From assembly GCA_025809375.1 (NCBI GenBank), contig CP099514.1:1116001-1180000 (forward strand): a stretch of DNA of 64,000 bases, given 5' to 3'. This DNA is from Bacillus zhangzhouensis. GTDB taxonomy: Bacteria; Bacillota; Bacilli; Bacillales; Bacillaceae. The notes beneath the pieces are model-generated. The model had not been told where the DNA came from and ran no database searches. It saw only the letters and a program-made list of their open reading frames with translations. The translations under genes were made by a program, and so were the position numbers. Below are positions 51,362 through 61,720 of the stretch, piece after piece; the stretch's first letter is position 1, and each line of letters opens with the position of its first letter.

Positions 51362-52456
51362 ATGAACCGAATGAAGAGCTTGTCTTCTTGGCTTAAGAAA
51401 AAAGACATTCAAGGTGCATTTATACATACTAAGGAAAATGTGTTTTATCTATCTGGATACTTCACAGAGCCGCATGAAAGAGTGATGGGGCTGTTTGTGT
51501 TTCAAGAGGCAGAACCATTTTTTATTTTGCCTAAAATGGAAGTCGAGCAGGCAAAAAATGCAGGATGGTCCGGCGATATCATTGGATATGAAGATCATGA
51601 GAATCCATTTGATTTCATTCAATCAGCGTTCGAAAAACGAGGTGTTCAAGCGGCGCGTCTTGCGATTGAAAAAGAATCGATACCGCTTCAAAGAGCAGAG
51701 CAGCTCCAAGCTGTCACCGGGGCAGAAACTTTCGTCCGGGCTGAAGATGAGCTCAATCAGCTCAGACTGATTAAAGATGAATCTGAAATTGCTACATTGA
51801 AAAAAGCGGCTCAAATGGCGGATGAAGGTGTAAAAATAGGGGTTAACGCCTTACAAGAAGGAATCACAGAAACAGAAGTGCTCGCTGTCATTGAATATGA
51901 ACTAAAGAAAAAAGGCATTCAAGGCATGTCCTTTTCCACCATGGTTCTCTTTGGTGAAAAATCAGGCGAGCCTCATGGAAATCCAGGGCAGGCAGTCTTA
52001 AAAAAAGGCGATTTTGTGTTATTTGACCTTGGCGTCATTGTAGATGGATATTGCTCAGACATTACAAGAACATTCATCTACCAGGAAGCTTCTGAAAAAC
52101 AAAAAGACATTTATCAAACCGTCTTAAATGCAGAAATGGCAGCACTTGAAATGAGTAAGCCCGGCGTGAGAATCGGTGATCTTGACTTAAAAGCTCGCGG
52201 GCTGATCACAGAAGCGGGATATGGTGAATATTTCCCGCATCGCCTCGGACATGGGTTAGGGGTTTCTGTTCATGAGTTTCCTTCTATGAGCAAGGCAAAT
52301 GACGACCTTCTGCAAGAAGGTATGGTGTTTACGATTGAACCAGGAATTTATGTGCCGGGAGTCGGCGGCGTAAGAATTGAAGATGATGTTCTCATTACGG
52401 CAGATGGTCCAGTCACCTTAACCAATTATCCGAAAGAGCTGACGATCATTAAGTAA
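51362..52456 (+). CDS. ykvY: M24-family aminopeptidase / proline dipeptidase YkvY
   Basis: 364 residues. It has a creatinase-like N-domain (about 1-125) and a pita-bread catalytic domain with the five metal ligands: Asp in VLFDLGVIVDGY and SDITRTF, His in HRLGHGLG, Glu in TIEPGIYV, and Glu in VRIEDDV. It cleaves Xaa-Pro or N-terminal peptides in the cytoplasm. ATG 51362 is 6 bases after GGAGG; ATG 51359 is equally possible. Confidence 0.92.
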   Translation: MNRMKSLSSWLKKKDIQGAFIHTKENVFYLSGYFTEPHERVMGLFVFQEAEPFFILPKMEVEQAKNAGWSGDIIGYEDHENPFDFIQSAFEKRGVQAARLAIEKESIPLQRAEQLQAVTGAETFVRAEDELNQLRLIKDESEIATLKKAAQMADEGVKIGVNALQEGITETEVLAVIEYELKKKGIQGMSFSTMVLFGEKSGEPHGNPGQAVLKKGDFVLFDLGVIVDGYCSDITRTFIYQEASEKQKDIYQTVLNAEMAALEMSKPGVRIGDLDLKARGLITEAGYGEYFPHRLGHGLGVSVHEFPSMSKANDDLLQEGMVFTIEPGIYVPGVGGVRIEDDVLITADGPVTLTNYPKELTIIK

Positions 52457-52461
52457 TGAAA

Positions 52462-52508
52462 AAATCACGATGAACGTCCATGTTTTGGAAGCTTCATCGT
52501 GATTTTTT
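52462..52508. terminator. Terminator of ykvY, shared with the convergent small gene
   Basis: AAATCACGATGA/TCATCGTGATTT stem with a 23-base loop and T runs on both strands. Confidence 0.8.
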
Positions 52509-52509
52509 A

Positions 52510-52653
52510 TCACCCTTCTCGATCCTTATCAATAAAAAAATCATCAATTGATTGAAACCGTTTGATTTTATGTTCTTTTCCTAAAGGATGTAGTGCAAAA
52601 CGAGCAGAAAACAAAACAGTCATACATAATATCACCCAAATGATGAAACCCAT
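52510..52653 (-). CDS. Small membrane protein of 47 residues
   Basis: Minus strand ATG 52653 behind AAAGGGG. The peptide begins with a membrane helix (MGFIIWVILCMTVLFSARFA) and ends in a basic/acidic tail (KRFQSIDDFFIDKDREG). Convergent with ykvY over a shared terminator. Too short for confident assignment; function unknown. Confidence 0.6.
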   Translation of the reverse strand: MGFIIWVILCMTVLFSARFALHPLGKEHKIKRFQSIDDFFIDKDREG

Positions 52654-52746
52654 CTTGAATTCCCCTTTCCATTCAGTGATTTGTTCAGCTCACATACATC
52701 TTAAAGTATGAAACGCTTACCATATCAAGAGAAATTAGGAGAAAAA

Positions 52747-52824
52747 ATGGCAAACAGAAGGGAGATTGCGAAAAGAGCGGACATATTTGTGACAACAACA
52801 ACCGTTTTGGAAAACAATCGTTGA
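52747..52824 (+). pseudogene. ykvZ: Remnant of LacI-family regulator gene ykvZ
   Basis: MANRREIAKRADIFVTTTTVLENNR then TGA. This is the first helix-turn-helix of a LacI-type repressor (relatives read MANIREIAKxAGVSVTTVSRVLN), including degenerate residues at the recognition helix, and nothing downstream continues it. In B. subtilis the LacI regulator ykvZ stands exactly here, between ykvY and glcT. So the gene has been reduced to 25 codons, by deletion up to the glcT leader. Confidence 0.7.
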
Positions 52825-52879
52825 CGCACGTTTCATCTGTTTTGTACGATAAGAGGGATTGAATAAGAAGGAGGTGGGG

Positions 52880-53734
52880 ATGTTCATGGTTTCCTTCACC
52901 GTTGATAAAGCGTTAAATAATAATGTCATCATTGCAAGACACTTTTCTTTGGGCGAAGTGGTTCTGATTGGGAAAGGGATTGGCTTTGGGAAAAAATCGG
53001 GGGATGTTCTTGATCAAGACGTGTTTGAAAAAATGTTTGTGTTAAAAAACACGAAGGAACAAATAGAATATAAACTACTGCTTCATCATATTGATGAGAA
53101 CATGATCGAGCTTGCTAATGACGTCATTTATCATATACGGGAAAAAATGGGACAGCGCTTGAATGAGCATATTCATGTTGCGCTGACCGACCATATTGCG
53201 TTTAGTTTTAAGCGGGTGCAGCAAGGCTATGATATCACGAACCCTTTTATGCTTGAGACGCAATCGCTATACCCAAAAGAATACGAGGTCGCAAAGGAAG
53301 TCATTGAACTGATTAACGAGCGGCCAGATGTCGAAACGAAGCTGCCAGAAGGAGAAATTGGCTTTATAGCGCTCCATATCCATTCAGCTCTGACGAATCG
53401 GCCGTTATCTGAGGTAAATCGTCACTCGCAGCTCATTACACAAATGATCCAAGTCATCGAAGATTCATTTCATATGAAAGTAGACAGAGAAAGTATTCAT
53501 TATTTACGCTTATTACGCCATATTACGTTTTCAATTGAGCGTATCAAACGGGGAGAATCATTAGAGGAGCCGGAAAAATTGCTTCATCTATTGAAAAATG
53601 AATATCCTTTATGCTACAATACTGCTTGGAAAATGATCAAAATTTTGCAGCATGCATTGAAAAAGCCTGTACAGGATGCTGAGGCCGTCTACCTGACACT
53701 TCATCTGTACAGATTGACAAAAAAAATTTCATAG
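52880..53734 (+). CDS. glcT: PTS-regulated antiterminator GlcT
   Basis: BglG-family RNA-binding antiterminator of ptsG. 284 residues: the N-terminal CAT domain (about 1-60: SFTVDKALNNNVIIARH, VVLIGKGIGFGKK), PRD1 (His in LNEHIHVALTDHIAF) and PRD2 (His in RLLRHITFSIERI). PtsG phosphorylates PRD1 when glucose is absent, which inactivates it. I chose ATG 52880, 5 bases after AAGGAGG; the ATG at 52886 is the alternative. It lies directly upstream of its RNA target. Confidence 0.95.
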   Translation: MFMVSFTVDKALNNNVIIARHFSLGEVVLIGKGIGFGKKSGDVLDQDVFEKMFVLKNTKEQIEYKLLLHHIDENMIELANDVIYHIREKMGQRLNEHIHVALTDHIAFSFKRVQQGYDITNPFMLETQSLYPKEYEVAKEVIELINERPDVETKLPEGEIGFIALHIHSALTNRPLSEVNRHSQLITQMIQVIEDSFHMKVDRESIHYLRLLRHITFSIERIKRGESLEEPEKLLHLLKNEYPLCYNTAWKMIKILQHALKKPVQDAEAVYLTLHLYRLTKKIS

Positions 53735-53739
53735 TTTCC

Positions 53740-53772
53740 TTGAAACGTGTAACTGATTCGATCAGGCATGAG
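53740..53772 (+). promoter_or_regulatory. RAT (ribonucleic antiterminator) of ptsG
   Basis: The sequence around GTGTAACTGATTCGATCAGG forms the imperfect hairpin bound by GlcT and overlaps the 5' arm of the following terminator, as in B. subtilis. Confidence 0.8.
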
Positions 53773-53838
53773 TGACTTAAGGTAAATACAGGATAAGATC
53801 CTGTTATTTGCGCAACCTTATACCACCATGCCTTTTTT
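53764..53838 (+). terminator. ptsG leader terminator
   Basis: AGGCATG (53764-53770) pairs with CATGCCT, enclosing a second stem ACAGGAT/ATCCTGT, and is followed by T residues. GlcT-bound RAT would prevent it. Confidence 0.85.
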
Positions 53839-53936
53839 TGCGTTTGAAATTGAAATGTAAACGGTTAATTATGAAATGTACGTCAGGGAGCAGCCCGAAT
53901 GTATGTTGTAAGCGAAAACAAAAGGAGGTTCAATCA

Positions 53937-56036
53937 GTGTTTAAATCACTTTTTGGTGTGTTGCAAAAAATTGGACGAGCACTCATGCTTCCAGTTGCGA
54001 TTCTTCCTGCTGCCGGTATTTTACTCGCACTTGGGAATGCGATGCAAAATCCGCAGCTGATTGATGTCGCTCAATTTTTAAGCAATGATACAATTCAGCT
54101 TGTTGCAAGTGTCATGGAGAATGCGGGGAACATCGTCTTCTCGAATCTTCCACTTTTATTTGCTGTAGGGGTTGCCATCGGTCTTGCCAATGGAGACGGT
54201 GTGGCAGGGATTGCCGCTATCATCGGTTACCTTGTCATGAACGTAACGATGAGTGCCGTATTAATGGCCAACGGATCCATTCCATCCGATTCCATCAAAT
54301 TGGCTAAGTTCTTCAAGGAAAGCCATCCAGCATATATTAATATGCTCGGTATACCGACCTTGTCTACCGGCGTTTTTGGCGGGATTATCGTCGGGGTATT
54401 AGCCGCTTATATGTATAATAAATTTTACAAAATTGAACTCCCGCAATATCTTGGCTTCTTTGCTGGTAAACGTTTTGTTCCAATCGTCACTTCTGTTTCA
54501 GCACTTATTTTAGGGCTATTGATGCTAGTCATTTGGCCGCCAATCCAAGGTGCACTGAACTCATTTTCAACAGGACTGCTTGCAGCGAATGAGCCGCTGG
54601 CTGCCCTTGTATTCGGTGTCATTGAACGCTCATTAATTCCGTTTGGTCTGCACCACATTTTCTACTCGCCATTCTGGTATGAGTTCTTTAGCTATAAGAG
54701 CTTATCAGGAGAGCTTGTCCGTGGTGACCAGCGTATTTTCATGGCGCAAATCAAAGATGGTGTGCAGCTGACAGCTGGTACATTCATGACTGGGAAATAT
54801 CCGTTCATGATGTTCGGTCTTCCAGCAGCAGCACTTGCGATTTACCATGAAGCAAAACCAAAGAATAAAAAGATTGTAGCAGGAATTATGGGATCAGCGG
54901 CCCTAACTTCTTTCCTTACAGGAATTACTGAACCGCTTGAATTCTCATTCTTGTTTGTTGCACCAGTATTATTTGCGATTCACTGTCTATTCGCTGGATT
55001 ATCTTTTATGATAATGGATATTCTAAACGTGAAAATCGGGATGACCTTTTCAGGAGGGTTAATTGACTTCTTCCTATTTGGTATCCTGCCAAATAGAACT
55101 GCTTGGTGGCTTGTCATTCCAGTAGGTCTCGTACTTGCAGTCATTTACTACTTCGGATTTAGATTCGCTATTCGCAAATTTAATCTGCAAACGCCAGGCC
55201 GCGAGGATGAAGCAGCAGATGGAGCAAGTGAGACGAAGTCTGAAAAAGGTAATGACTTGCCTTACGAAATCCTTGAAGCAATGGGTGATCAAGAAAACAT
55301 TAAGCACCTTGATGCTTGTATTACGCGTTTACGTGTTACTGTCAATGATCAGAAGAAAGTGGATAAAGACCGCTTGAAAAAGCTTGGCGCTTCTGGTGTT
55401 CTCGAAGTAGGGAACAACATCCAGGCCATTTTCGGCCCGCGCTCGGATAATTTAAAAACACAAATGCAGGACATTATTGCAGGCCGCACGCCTCGTCCAG
55501 CGAAAGACCCTTCTGCAAAAGAAGAAGTCAGCCAGCAGGTCGAAGAAGTCATTGCAAAGCCGCTTCAAAATGAGCAAGGGGAAGAAATTTTTGCTTCACC
55601 AATTACAGGGGTGCTTCATCCAATTACAGATGTACCAGATCAAGTATTCTCAGGGAAAATGATGGGCGACGGTTTCGCCATCTTGCCAACAGATGGAACG
55701 GTGGTTTCACCGGTAAAAGGGAAAATCTTAAATGTGTTCCCGACGAAACACGCCATTGGCCTGCAGTCTGACGGTGGACTTGAAATTTTGATCCACTTCG
55801 GAATTGATACGGTCAGCCTCAAAGGAGAAGGATTTGAAGCATTTGTACAAGAGGGAGATCAAGTAGAAATCGGTCAAAAGCTTTTAGAGGTTGATATAGA
55901 TAAAATTAAGACTGAAGTACCATCTTTGATGACACCCATTGTATTTACCAACTTAAGTGAAGGACAATTTATTGATCTTCAAGAATCAGGTGACATCAAA
56001 GCTGGACAAGAAAACTTCATGAAAATTTCAAAATAA
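53937..56036 (+). CDS. ptsG: Glucose-specific PTS transporter EIICBA, PtsG
   Basis: 699 residues, identical in length to B. subtilis PtsG. EIIC membrane domain (about 1-410, beginning [20 protein letters not shown]), EIIB (about 440-530, phospho-Cys in [16 protein letters not shown]) and EIIA (about 560-699, active His in [16 protein letters not shown]; also [13 protein letters not shown]). It imports and phosphorylates glucose. GTG 53937 is 6 bases after AAAGGAGG. Confidence 0.97.
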   Translation: MFKSLFGVLQKIGRALMLPVAILPAAGILLALGNAMQNPQLIDVAQFLSNDTIQLVASVMENAGNIVFSNLPLLFAVGVAIGLANGDGVAGIAAIIGYLVMNVTMSAVLMANGSIPSDSIKLAKFFKESHPAYINMLGIPTLSTGVFGGIIVGVLAAYMYNKFYKIELPQYLGFFAGKRFVPIVTSVSALILGLLMLVIWPPIQGALNSFSTGLLAANEPLAALVFGVIERSLIPFGLHHIFYSPFWYEFFSYKSLSGELVRGDQRIFMAQIKDGVQLTAGTFMTGKYPFMMFGLPAAALAIYHEAKPKNKKIVAGIMGSAALTSFLTGITEPLEFSFLFVAPVLFAIHCLFAGLSFMIMDILNVKIGMTFSGGLIDFFLFGILPNRTAWWLVIPVGLVLAVIYYFGFRFAIRKFNLQTPGREDEAADGASETKSEKGNDLPYEILEAMGDQENIKHLDACITRLRVTVNDQKKVDKDRLKKLGASGVLEVGNNIQAIFGPRSDNLKTQMQDIIAGRTPRPAKDPSAKEEVSQQVEEVIAKPLQNEQGEEIFASPITGVLHPITDVPDQVFSGKMMGDGFAILPTDGTVVSPVKGKILNVFPTKHAIGLQSDGGLEILIHFGIDTVSLKGEGFEAFVQEGDQVEIGQKLLEVDIDKIKTEVPSLMTPIVFTNLSEGQFIDLQESGDIKAGQENFMKISK

Positions 56037-56045
56037 TTTTTTATA

Positions 56046-56079
56046 ACTGCCGTTCTTGTTAGATGACAAGCTCGGCAGT
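56046..56079 (+). repeat. Hairpin between ptsG and ptsH
   Basis: ACTGCCG..CGGCAGT with inner CTTGT/ACAAG, no T run after it. It could be a weak terminator or a processing/stability element in the ptsG-ptsHI transcript; the ptsH promoter (TATAAT at about 56082) starts right after it. Confidence 0.55.
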
Positions 56080-56130
56080 ATGATATAATATTGTGGATGT
56101 ATTAATTGTATAAAAAGGAGATTGATAAAA

Positions 56131-56397
56131 ATGGCTCAACAAACATTCAAAGTAACTGCAGATTCTGGGATTCACGCACGTCCTGCAACAGTTCTTGTAC
56201 AAACTGCTAGTAAATATGATGCTGATATCAACTTAGAATATAATGGTAAAACAGTGAACCTGAAATCTATTATGGGTGTAATGTCTCTAGGAATTGCAAA
56301 AGGTGCTACAATCACAATCTCTGCCTCTGGTTCTGATGAAAATGATGCACTTGCTGCGCTTAAAGACACAATGAAAAGTGAAGGCCTAGGCGAGTAA
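56131..56397 (+). CDS. ptsH: Phosphocarrier protein HPr
   Basis: 88 residues. His15 in [11 protein letters not shown] is phosphorylated by PtsI; Ser46 in [13 protein letters not shown] by HprK for CcpA-mediated catabolite control. ATG 56131 behind AAAGGAG. Overlaps ptsI by one base. Confidence 0.98.
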   Translation: MAQQTFKVTADSGIHARPATVLVQTASKYDADINLEYNGKTVNLKSIMGVMSLGIAKGATITISASGSDENDALAALKDTMKSEGLGE

Positions 56398-58115
56398 TGC
56401 AGCAACTGAAAGGAATCGGTGCTTCAGCAGGTGTTGCGATTGCAAAAGCATATCGTCTGGAAGAACCAGATTTAACAGTTCACCAAAAAGACATCAACAA
56501 TCCAGAGACAGAAGTGAAGCGTTTTGAAGAAGCAATTCATGTTTCTAAACAAGAACTTGAAGCAATTAAAGAACATGCGCTAAAAGAGCTTGGCCAAGAC
56601 AAAGCAGATATCTTTTCTGCCCATCTTCTTGTGTTAAGTGATCCTGAACTGCTCAACCCAGTAAAGGATAAAATCAAATCTGATAAAGTAAATGCTGAAT
56701 TTGCTCTAAAAGAAACAGCGACGATGTTTGTCACAATGTTCGAAGCAATGGACAATGAATACATGAAGGAACGTGCAGCGGATATTCGCGACGTAACAAA
56801 ACGTGTGACTGGACATTTGCTGGGCGTTGACATTCCAAACCCAAGCATGATTTCTGAAGAAGTCATCATCATTGCTGAAGATTTAACACCTTCTGATACT
56901 GCTCAGCTGAACAGACAATTTGTCAAAGGCTTTGCGACAGATATCGGCGGTCGTACTTCTCATTCAGCGATCATGGCAAGATCCATGGAGATTCCAGCAG
57001 TTGTTGGGACAAAAGAAGCAACAAAAACGGTGAAAAACGATGATCTCATCATTGTGGATGGTATTAGCGGAGACGTCATCATTCAGCCTTCTGAAGATGA
57101 AGTGAAAGCGTATCAAAAAAAGCATGGAGACTACTTAGCTCAAAAAGCGGAATGGGCGAAACTTGTTGACCAGCCAACGGTTACAAAAGACGGTGTTCAC
57201 GTAGAGCTAGCTGCAAATATTGGAACACCTGAAGATGTACAAGGTGTACTTGAAAATGGCGGCGAAGCAGTCGGATTGTACCGTACTGAATTTTTATACA
57301 TGGGCAGAGACCAGCTTCCTACAGAAGAAGAACAGTTCGATGCGTATAAAACAGTTTTAGAGAAGATGGAAGGAAAAGCAGTGGTTGTCCGCACACTAGA
57401 TATCGGTGGCGATAAAGAACTTCCTTACTTGCAGCTTCCAAAAGAAATGAACCCGTTCCTTGGCTATAGAGCCATTCGCCTTTGCCTGGAAGAACAGGAG
57501 ATTTTCAGAACACAACTACGCGCCTTACTTCGTGCAAGTACATATGGAAACTTGAAAATCATGTTCCCTATGATTGCGACATTATCAGAATTTAGAGAAG
57601 CAAAAGCCATTTTACTTGAAGAAAAAGAAGCATTGGTTGCCGCTGGTACAGACGTTTCTGATTCCATTGAAATCGGAATGATGGTAGAAATTCCATCAAC
57701 AGCTGTCATTGCAGACCAATTTGCAAAAGAAGTAGATTTCTTCAGTATTGGAACGAATGATTTGATTCAATACACAATGGCTGCTGACCGAATGAACGAA
57801 CGAGTGTCTTATCTTTACCAGCCTTACAACCCAGCAATTTTACGCCTCATTACGCTTGTGATTGAAGCAGCGCATAAAGAGGGTAAATGGGTCGGTATGT
57901 GCGGTGAGATGGCAGGGGATGAAATCGCAATCCCTCTTCTACTTGGATTAGGATTAGACGAATTCTCAATGAGTGCAACATCTATTCTTCCAGCTAGAAC
58001 GCAGCTAAGCAAGCTTTCTAAGGAAGAAGCTGCATCATTTAAAGAGCATATTTTATCACTTAGTACAACAGAAGAAGTTGTTGATTTTGTTAAGAAAACG
58101 TTTCAACAAAACTAA
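56397..58115 (+). CDS. ptsI: PTS enzyme I, PtsI
   Basis: 572 residues. Transfers phosphate from PEP to HPr. Active His in [21 protein letters not shown] (key: GGRTSHSAI). PEP-binding TIM barrel with [29 protein letters not shown] (key: LKIMFPM) and [11 protein letters not shown] with the Cys. The start shares the last A of the ptsH stop. Confidence 0.98.
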   Translation: MQQLKGIGASAGVAIAKAYRLEEPDLTVHQKDINNPETEVKRFEEAIHVSKQELEAIKEHALKELGQDKADIFSAHLLVLSDPELLNPVKDKIKSDKVNAEFALKETATMFVTMFEAMDNEYMKERAADIRDVTKRVTGHLLGVDIPNPSMISEEVIIIAEDLTPSDTAQLNRQFVKGFATDIGGRTSHSAIMARSMEIPAVVGTKEATKTVKNDDLIIVDGISGDVIIQPSEDEVKAYQKKHGDYLAQKAEWAKLVDQPTVTKDGVHVELAANIGTPEDVQGVLENGGEAVGLYRTEFLYMGRDQLPTEEEQFDAYKTVLEKMEGKAVVVRTLDIGGDKELPYLQLPKEMNPFLGYRAIRLCLEEQEIFRTQLRALLRASTYGNLKIMFPMIATLSEFREAKAILLEEKEALVAAGTDVSDSIEIGMMVEIPSTAVIADQFAKEVDFFSIGTNDLIQYTMAADRMNERVSYLYQPYNPAILRLITLVIEAAHKEGKWVGMCGEMAGDEIAIPLLLGLGLDEFSMSATSILPARTQLSKLSKEEAASFKEHILSLSTTEEVVDFVKKTFQQN

Positions 58116-58123
58116 TTGAATTA

Positions 58124-58155
58124 AAACCAGACGGGAGAGACTGTCTGGTTTTTTT
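58124..58155 (+). terminator. Terminator of ptsHI
   Basis: AAACCAGAC/GTCTGGTTT stem and T run. Confidence 0.9.
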
Positions 58156-58230
58156 GTCGAATTTTATCATAATGAGTCATATTGGGCAGTGAGAAGGGCA
58201 TCCTATAATTAAAAAATGGAGGTGGCCAGA

Positions 58231-58458
58231 TTGCCTTTCTCAAACTATAAACCGGGTGATCAAGTATATGTGATTTATCGAAATCCACATGCTGCAAATG
58301 TAGCACAAATTAAAGAAGCGGAAATTGTTTCACATCCATACAACGAAGAAGAGCTTGCCTTATTTTTACTTGAAACGTATCATCCATTAGCACCTGATGA
58401 TGCTGTTTTTCCAACATATGAAGAAGCAGAAGCTCTTTATCAAGACTTGTTTGAATAA
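58231..58458 (+). CDS. splA: SplA, regulator of spore photoproduct lyase
   Basis: 75 residues, TRAP-like protein that represses splB in B. subtilis. Core YKPGDQVYVIYRNPHAANVAQIKEAEIV (key: VYVIYRNPH) and LALFLLETYHPLAPDDAVF. TTG 58231 lies 5 bases after GGAGGTGG; the earlier ATG is inside that ribosome binding site. Confidence 0.9.
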   Translation: MPFSNYKPGDQVYVIYRNPHAANVAQIKEAEIVSHPYNEEELALFLLETYHPLAPDDAVFPTYEEAEALYQDLFE

Positions 58459-58540
58459 GGGAGATTTTAGAAAGGATAAAAGCCATCCTGTGCGGTTAAA
58501 GTAACGGTAAGAAAACGTTAAAGGTAAGGATGTGCTTAAT

Positions 58541-59569
58541 ATGATCAAACCTTTCGTTCCCCAGCTTGTTTACATTGAACCCCGGGCATTAGAGTACCCG
58601 TTAGGACGAGAGCTGAAGGAAAAGTTCGAGGGTATGGGAATCGAAATAAGAGAAACGACCTCACACAACCAGGTAAGAAATATTCCGGGAAAAAATGACC
58701 TGCAAAAGTATCGTAATGCGAAGTCAACGCTTGTCATTGGTGTGAGAAAGACATTGAAGTTTGACTCGTCTAAACCATCTGCAGAGTATGCGATTCCATT
58801 TGCAACAGGATGTATGGGACATTGTCATTATTGCTATTTGCAAACAACAATGGGAAGTAAGCCGTACATTCGAACGTACGTCAATGTAGAAGAAATATTA
58901 GATCAGGCTGAGCAATACATGAACGAGCGAGCGCCGGATATCACGAGATTTGAAGCATCTTGTACTTCAGACATCGTAGGAATTGACCATTTGACACATA
59001 CACTCAAACGAGCGATTGAATACTTCGGGCAGACCGAGTTAGGAAAACTTCGCTTTGTCACGAAATTCCATCATGTCGATCATCTGTTAGATGCAAAGCA
59101 TAATGGCCGGACAAGATTCCGTTTTAGTGTCAATGCTGATTATGTCATTAAATATTTCGAGCCTGGAACATCACCGCTTGATCAGCGGATTGAAGCGGCT
59201 GTAAAAGTAGCAGAGGCTGGCTATCCTCTAGGCTTTATTATTGCGCCAATCTACATACACGAAGGCTGGCAGGAAGGATATAAAGTTCTATTCGAAAAGC
59301 TCGATGCATCCCTTCCTGAAGATGTGAGAGACGATATCACCTTTGAGATGATTCAGCATCGCTTTACAAAACCAGCAAAGCGTGTGATTCAAAAAAACTA
59401 CCCGAAATCAAAATTAGAATTAGATGAAGAAAAAAGACGATACAAGTGGGGCAGGTATGGGATTGGGAAATATATCTACCAAAAAGATGAGGAACAAGAA
59501 CTGAGAGAGACGTTAGCATTATATATTGATCAGTACTTTCCATCCGCAAAAATTGAATATTTTACTTAA
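58541..59569 (+). CDS. splB: Spore photoproduct lyase SplB
   Basis: Radical SAM DNA repair enzyme reversing the thymine spore photoproduct during germination. 342 residues. The cluster motif is CMGHCHYCYLQ (CX3CX2C), and the catalytic Cys is at about 140 in FEASCTSDIVGID. ATG 58541 is 10 bases after AAGGA and gives the same length as B. subtilis SplB. Confidence 0.96.
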   Translation: MIKPFVPQLVYIEPRALEYPLGRELKEKFEGMGIEIRETTSHNQVRNIPGKNDLQKYRNAKSTLVIGVRKTLKFDSSKPSAEYAIPFATGCMGHCHYCYLQTTMGSKPYIRTYVNVEEILDQAEQYMNERAPDITRFEASCTSDIVGIDHLTHTLKRAIEYFGQTELGKLRFVTKFHHVDHLLDAKHNGRTRFRFSVNADYVIKYFEPGTSPLDQRIEAAVKVAEAGYPLGFIIAPIYIHEGWQEGYKVLFEKLDASLPEDVRDDITFEMIQHRFTKPAKRVIQKNYPKSKLELDEEKRRYKWGRYGIGKYIYQKDEEQELRETLALYIDQYFPSAKIEYFT

Positions 59570-59594
59570 AACAAGCCTTTAAGGCTTGTTTTTT
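59570..59594 (+). terminator. Terminator of splAB
   Basis: AACAAGCC TTTAA GGCTTGTT stem then TTTT. Confidence 0.88.
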
Positions 59595-59620
59595 CTATTT
59601 TAAATGTCCTAGCAACTATT

Positions 59621-59645
59621 GAAAGCAGTACCATTTTGCCGATAT
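59621..59645 (+). promoter_or_regulatory. Candidate SigD promoter of mcpC
   Basis: GCCGATAT at 59638-59645 is a perfect SigD -10. The upstream GAAA is 13 bases away (consensus TAAA at 15), so the -35 is weak. It lies 40 bases before mcpC. Confidence 0.65.
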
Positions 59646-59684
59646 ATAAAATAAGGTATGAAAGTAGGATGTAGGGGTGATGAG

Positions 59685-61646
59685 ATGTTTAAGAAACTTC
59701 AAGTGAGAATAGCTGTTTTCATCTCAGTTATTTTAATTTTAACCGTTGTGGCTGTTCAAGTGGGTTCTAACATAGTATTAACACCACTTATTGAACGAGA
59801 TGCAAAAACCACCGCAGCAGCGACGGCAGAAAACATGAGAGATGTGATTACAGAAAAGCTTGATAATTACAGCAATACAATTTACAAATTGGCAACGAGT
59901 ACAATGACTGAAGAGTTTGCGCAAAAACAAACAAAACAAACATTAGCCTTCGAAAATGATGAGCTAAAAGGCTTGCAGGAGCAAGATGAACTCATTTCAC
60001 TTGCCTATATTGGAACAAGTGACGGTAAAATGTTCGCCTTCCCAGAGTCCGATTTTGGCGAAGGGTATGACCCAACTAAACGAGATTGGTTTATTCAATC
60101 AGCTGAAAAGCCTGACGAAGTTATTTGGACTGATCCATATATTGATAAAGCAACAAATGAAATGGTTGTCTCAGCCGCAAAGGCGATTGTCAGAAACGGA
60201 AAGGTTGTTGGGGTTGCTGCCCTTGATTTAAAACTATCCTCCATTCAATCCTATATAAAGGAACAAAAGATTCCTTATATGGGTACCGCTTTCTTAGTTG
60301 ACAGCAAAGGAACCATTTTAGCACATCCAACAGAGCAAGGAAAAAACATATCAAAAGTAGCTTCTGTGAAAAAAGCGATCGACAATTCAGGTATTGATGA
60401 CAGAAAAAAACTGACGGTCATATCTAAAATCAAAGAAGCTGATTGGACGATTGGTGTCAGCTTTGAGAAAAAGAAACTGCTTTGGATCACAGAACAAATG
60501 AATCAGACAAGCATCATTATTTCCGTGATTGCCATTATTCTTGCGATGATCCTCAGCTTCTTATTAGCAAGAAGTATTACAATGCCAATCAAGCGTCTAA
60601 TAGAGCATGTGCGTAAGGTGGCAGAAGGTGATTTAACCAGCTCGCTTGAAGTGAAGTCCCAAGATGAAATTGGTTTCCTTACGAAAAGCTTCAATCAAAT
60701 GACCGAGGGTATCAAGGAGTTAATTGAAAAAGTGAAAGGGGCTTCAGAGCAAGTTGTGAAATCAACAGATGAAGTGACCCGGATTTCAAATGAGACCTTG
60801 CTGTCGAGCGAACAGATTGCAACAGCCATTCAAGAGGTGGCAACAGGGGCATCTAAGCAAGCATCCGAAGCAGAAACAATTAATGAGAAATCAGACCAAT
60901 TGTATGAGAAAGTGCGCCATATGGGTGAGCTTGCCTCACAAATGCAAACCAACTCAAAATCATCTGAAGATGCTAGCTATAAAGGGCTTGATGCACTTGG
61001 TGTGCTCGTTCAAAAATCAACACAAGCAAGCGAAGAATCGAAAAAGGTAGAGCAAATGCTGCTAGACCTTGAGCATAAAACGAAAAATATTGAAAACGTC
61101 GTAACCGCCATCTCTGAAATCTCTGATCAAACGAATTTACTTGCACTGAATGCAAGCATTGAAGCAGCGAGAGCAGGAGAAAGTGGACGAGGATTTGCTG
61201 TAGTTGCAGAAGAAGTGAGAAAGCTTGCTGAACAATCTGCGCAGTCAACAAAACACATTAGTGAAACCGTCAAACTCATTCAAGATGAATCGAAAAAGGC
61301 GGCGGAAGCGATGACAGCAGCAAGTAAAATGAATGAGGAACAAGGTGTTGCCATCAATGCAACAGGTGAGGCACTCAGCAGCATCACAATGGAAATGCAA
61401 GCACTTGTCGGTTCAATCGATAGCATTCATACACAGATTAATGAAATGACAGAAGAACAGCAGAAGATGAGTGACTCCATTCAAAGCATTGCTGCCATTT
61501 CACAAGAATCTGCTGCCTCAGCTGAAGAAGTGCATGCGTCTACAGATGAACAAGTTCAAGTGTTAGAAAGAACGAAAACCTCGACCGAAATGCTGAACGA
61601 ATCCAGCCAGGCATTGCGTCAGGCGGTTGACCGGTTTAAGCTTTAA
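59685..61646 (+). CDS. mcpC: Methyl-accepting chemotaxis protein McpC
   Basis: 653-residue membrane chemoreceptor. First helix at about 8-30, extracellular dCache sensor (about 35-275, with [13 protein letters not shown] and [22 protein letters not shown]; key: DWFIQS), second helix about 280-302, HAMP ([15 protein letters not shown]), and the signalling coiled coil with hairpin tip [21 protein letters not shown] (key: [18 protein letters not shown]). In B. subtilis, McpC senses many amino acids and PTS sugars. ATG 59685 behind AGGGGTGAT. Confidence 0.93.
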   Translation: MFKKLQVRIAVFISVILILTVVAVQVGSNIVLTPLIERDAKTTAAATAENMRDVITEKLDNYSNTIYKLATSTMTEEFAQKQTKQTLAFENDELKGLQEQDELISLAYIGTSDGKMFAFPESDFGEGYDPTKRDWFIQSAEKPDEVIWTDPYIDKATNEMVVSAAKAIVRNGKVVGVAALDLKLSSIQSYIKEQKIPYMGTAFLVDSKGTILAHPTEQGKNISKVASVKKAIDNSGIDDRKKLTVISKIKEADWTIGVSFEKKKLLWITEQMNQTSIIISVIAIILAMILSFLLARSITMPIKRLIEHVRKVAEGDLTSSLEVKSQDEIGFLTKSFNQMTEGIKELIEKVKGASEQVVKSTDEVTRISNETLLSSEQIATAIQEVATGASKQASEAETINEKSDQLYEKVRHMGELASQMQTNSKSSEDASYKGLDALGVLVQKSTQASEESKKVEQMLLDLEHKTKNIENVVTAISEISDQTNLLALNASIEAARAGESGRGFAVVAEEVRKLAEQSAQSTKHISETVKLIQDESKKAAEAMTAASKMNEEQGVAINATGEALSSITMEMQALVGSIDSIHTQINEMTEEQQKMSDSIQSIAAISQESAASAEEVHASTDEQVQVLERTKTSTEMLNESSQALRQAVDRFKL

Positions 61647-61658
61647 TCAAGTGGAAAG

Positions 61659-61688
61659 GAACCTTGCGATGTGAGCAAGGTTCTTTTT
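61659..61688 (+). terminator. Terminator of mcpC
   Basis: GAACCTTGC/GCAAGGTTC stem, TTTTT. Confidence 0.88.
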
Positions 61689-61720
61689 GTATGATAAAAT
61701 AAATTAAAGGAGGTGTTGAC

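Noticed and set aside
52718-52733. ATGAAACGCTTACCAT as a cre site or LacI operator before ykvZ
   Set aside because: The central CG register does not fit the cre consensus and only one half resembles a LacI-type operator; too weak to list.
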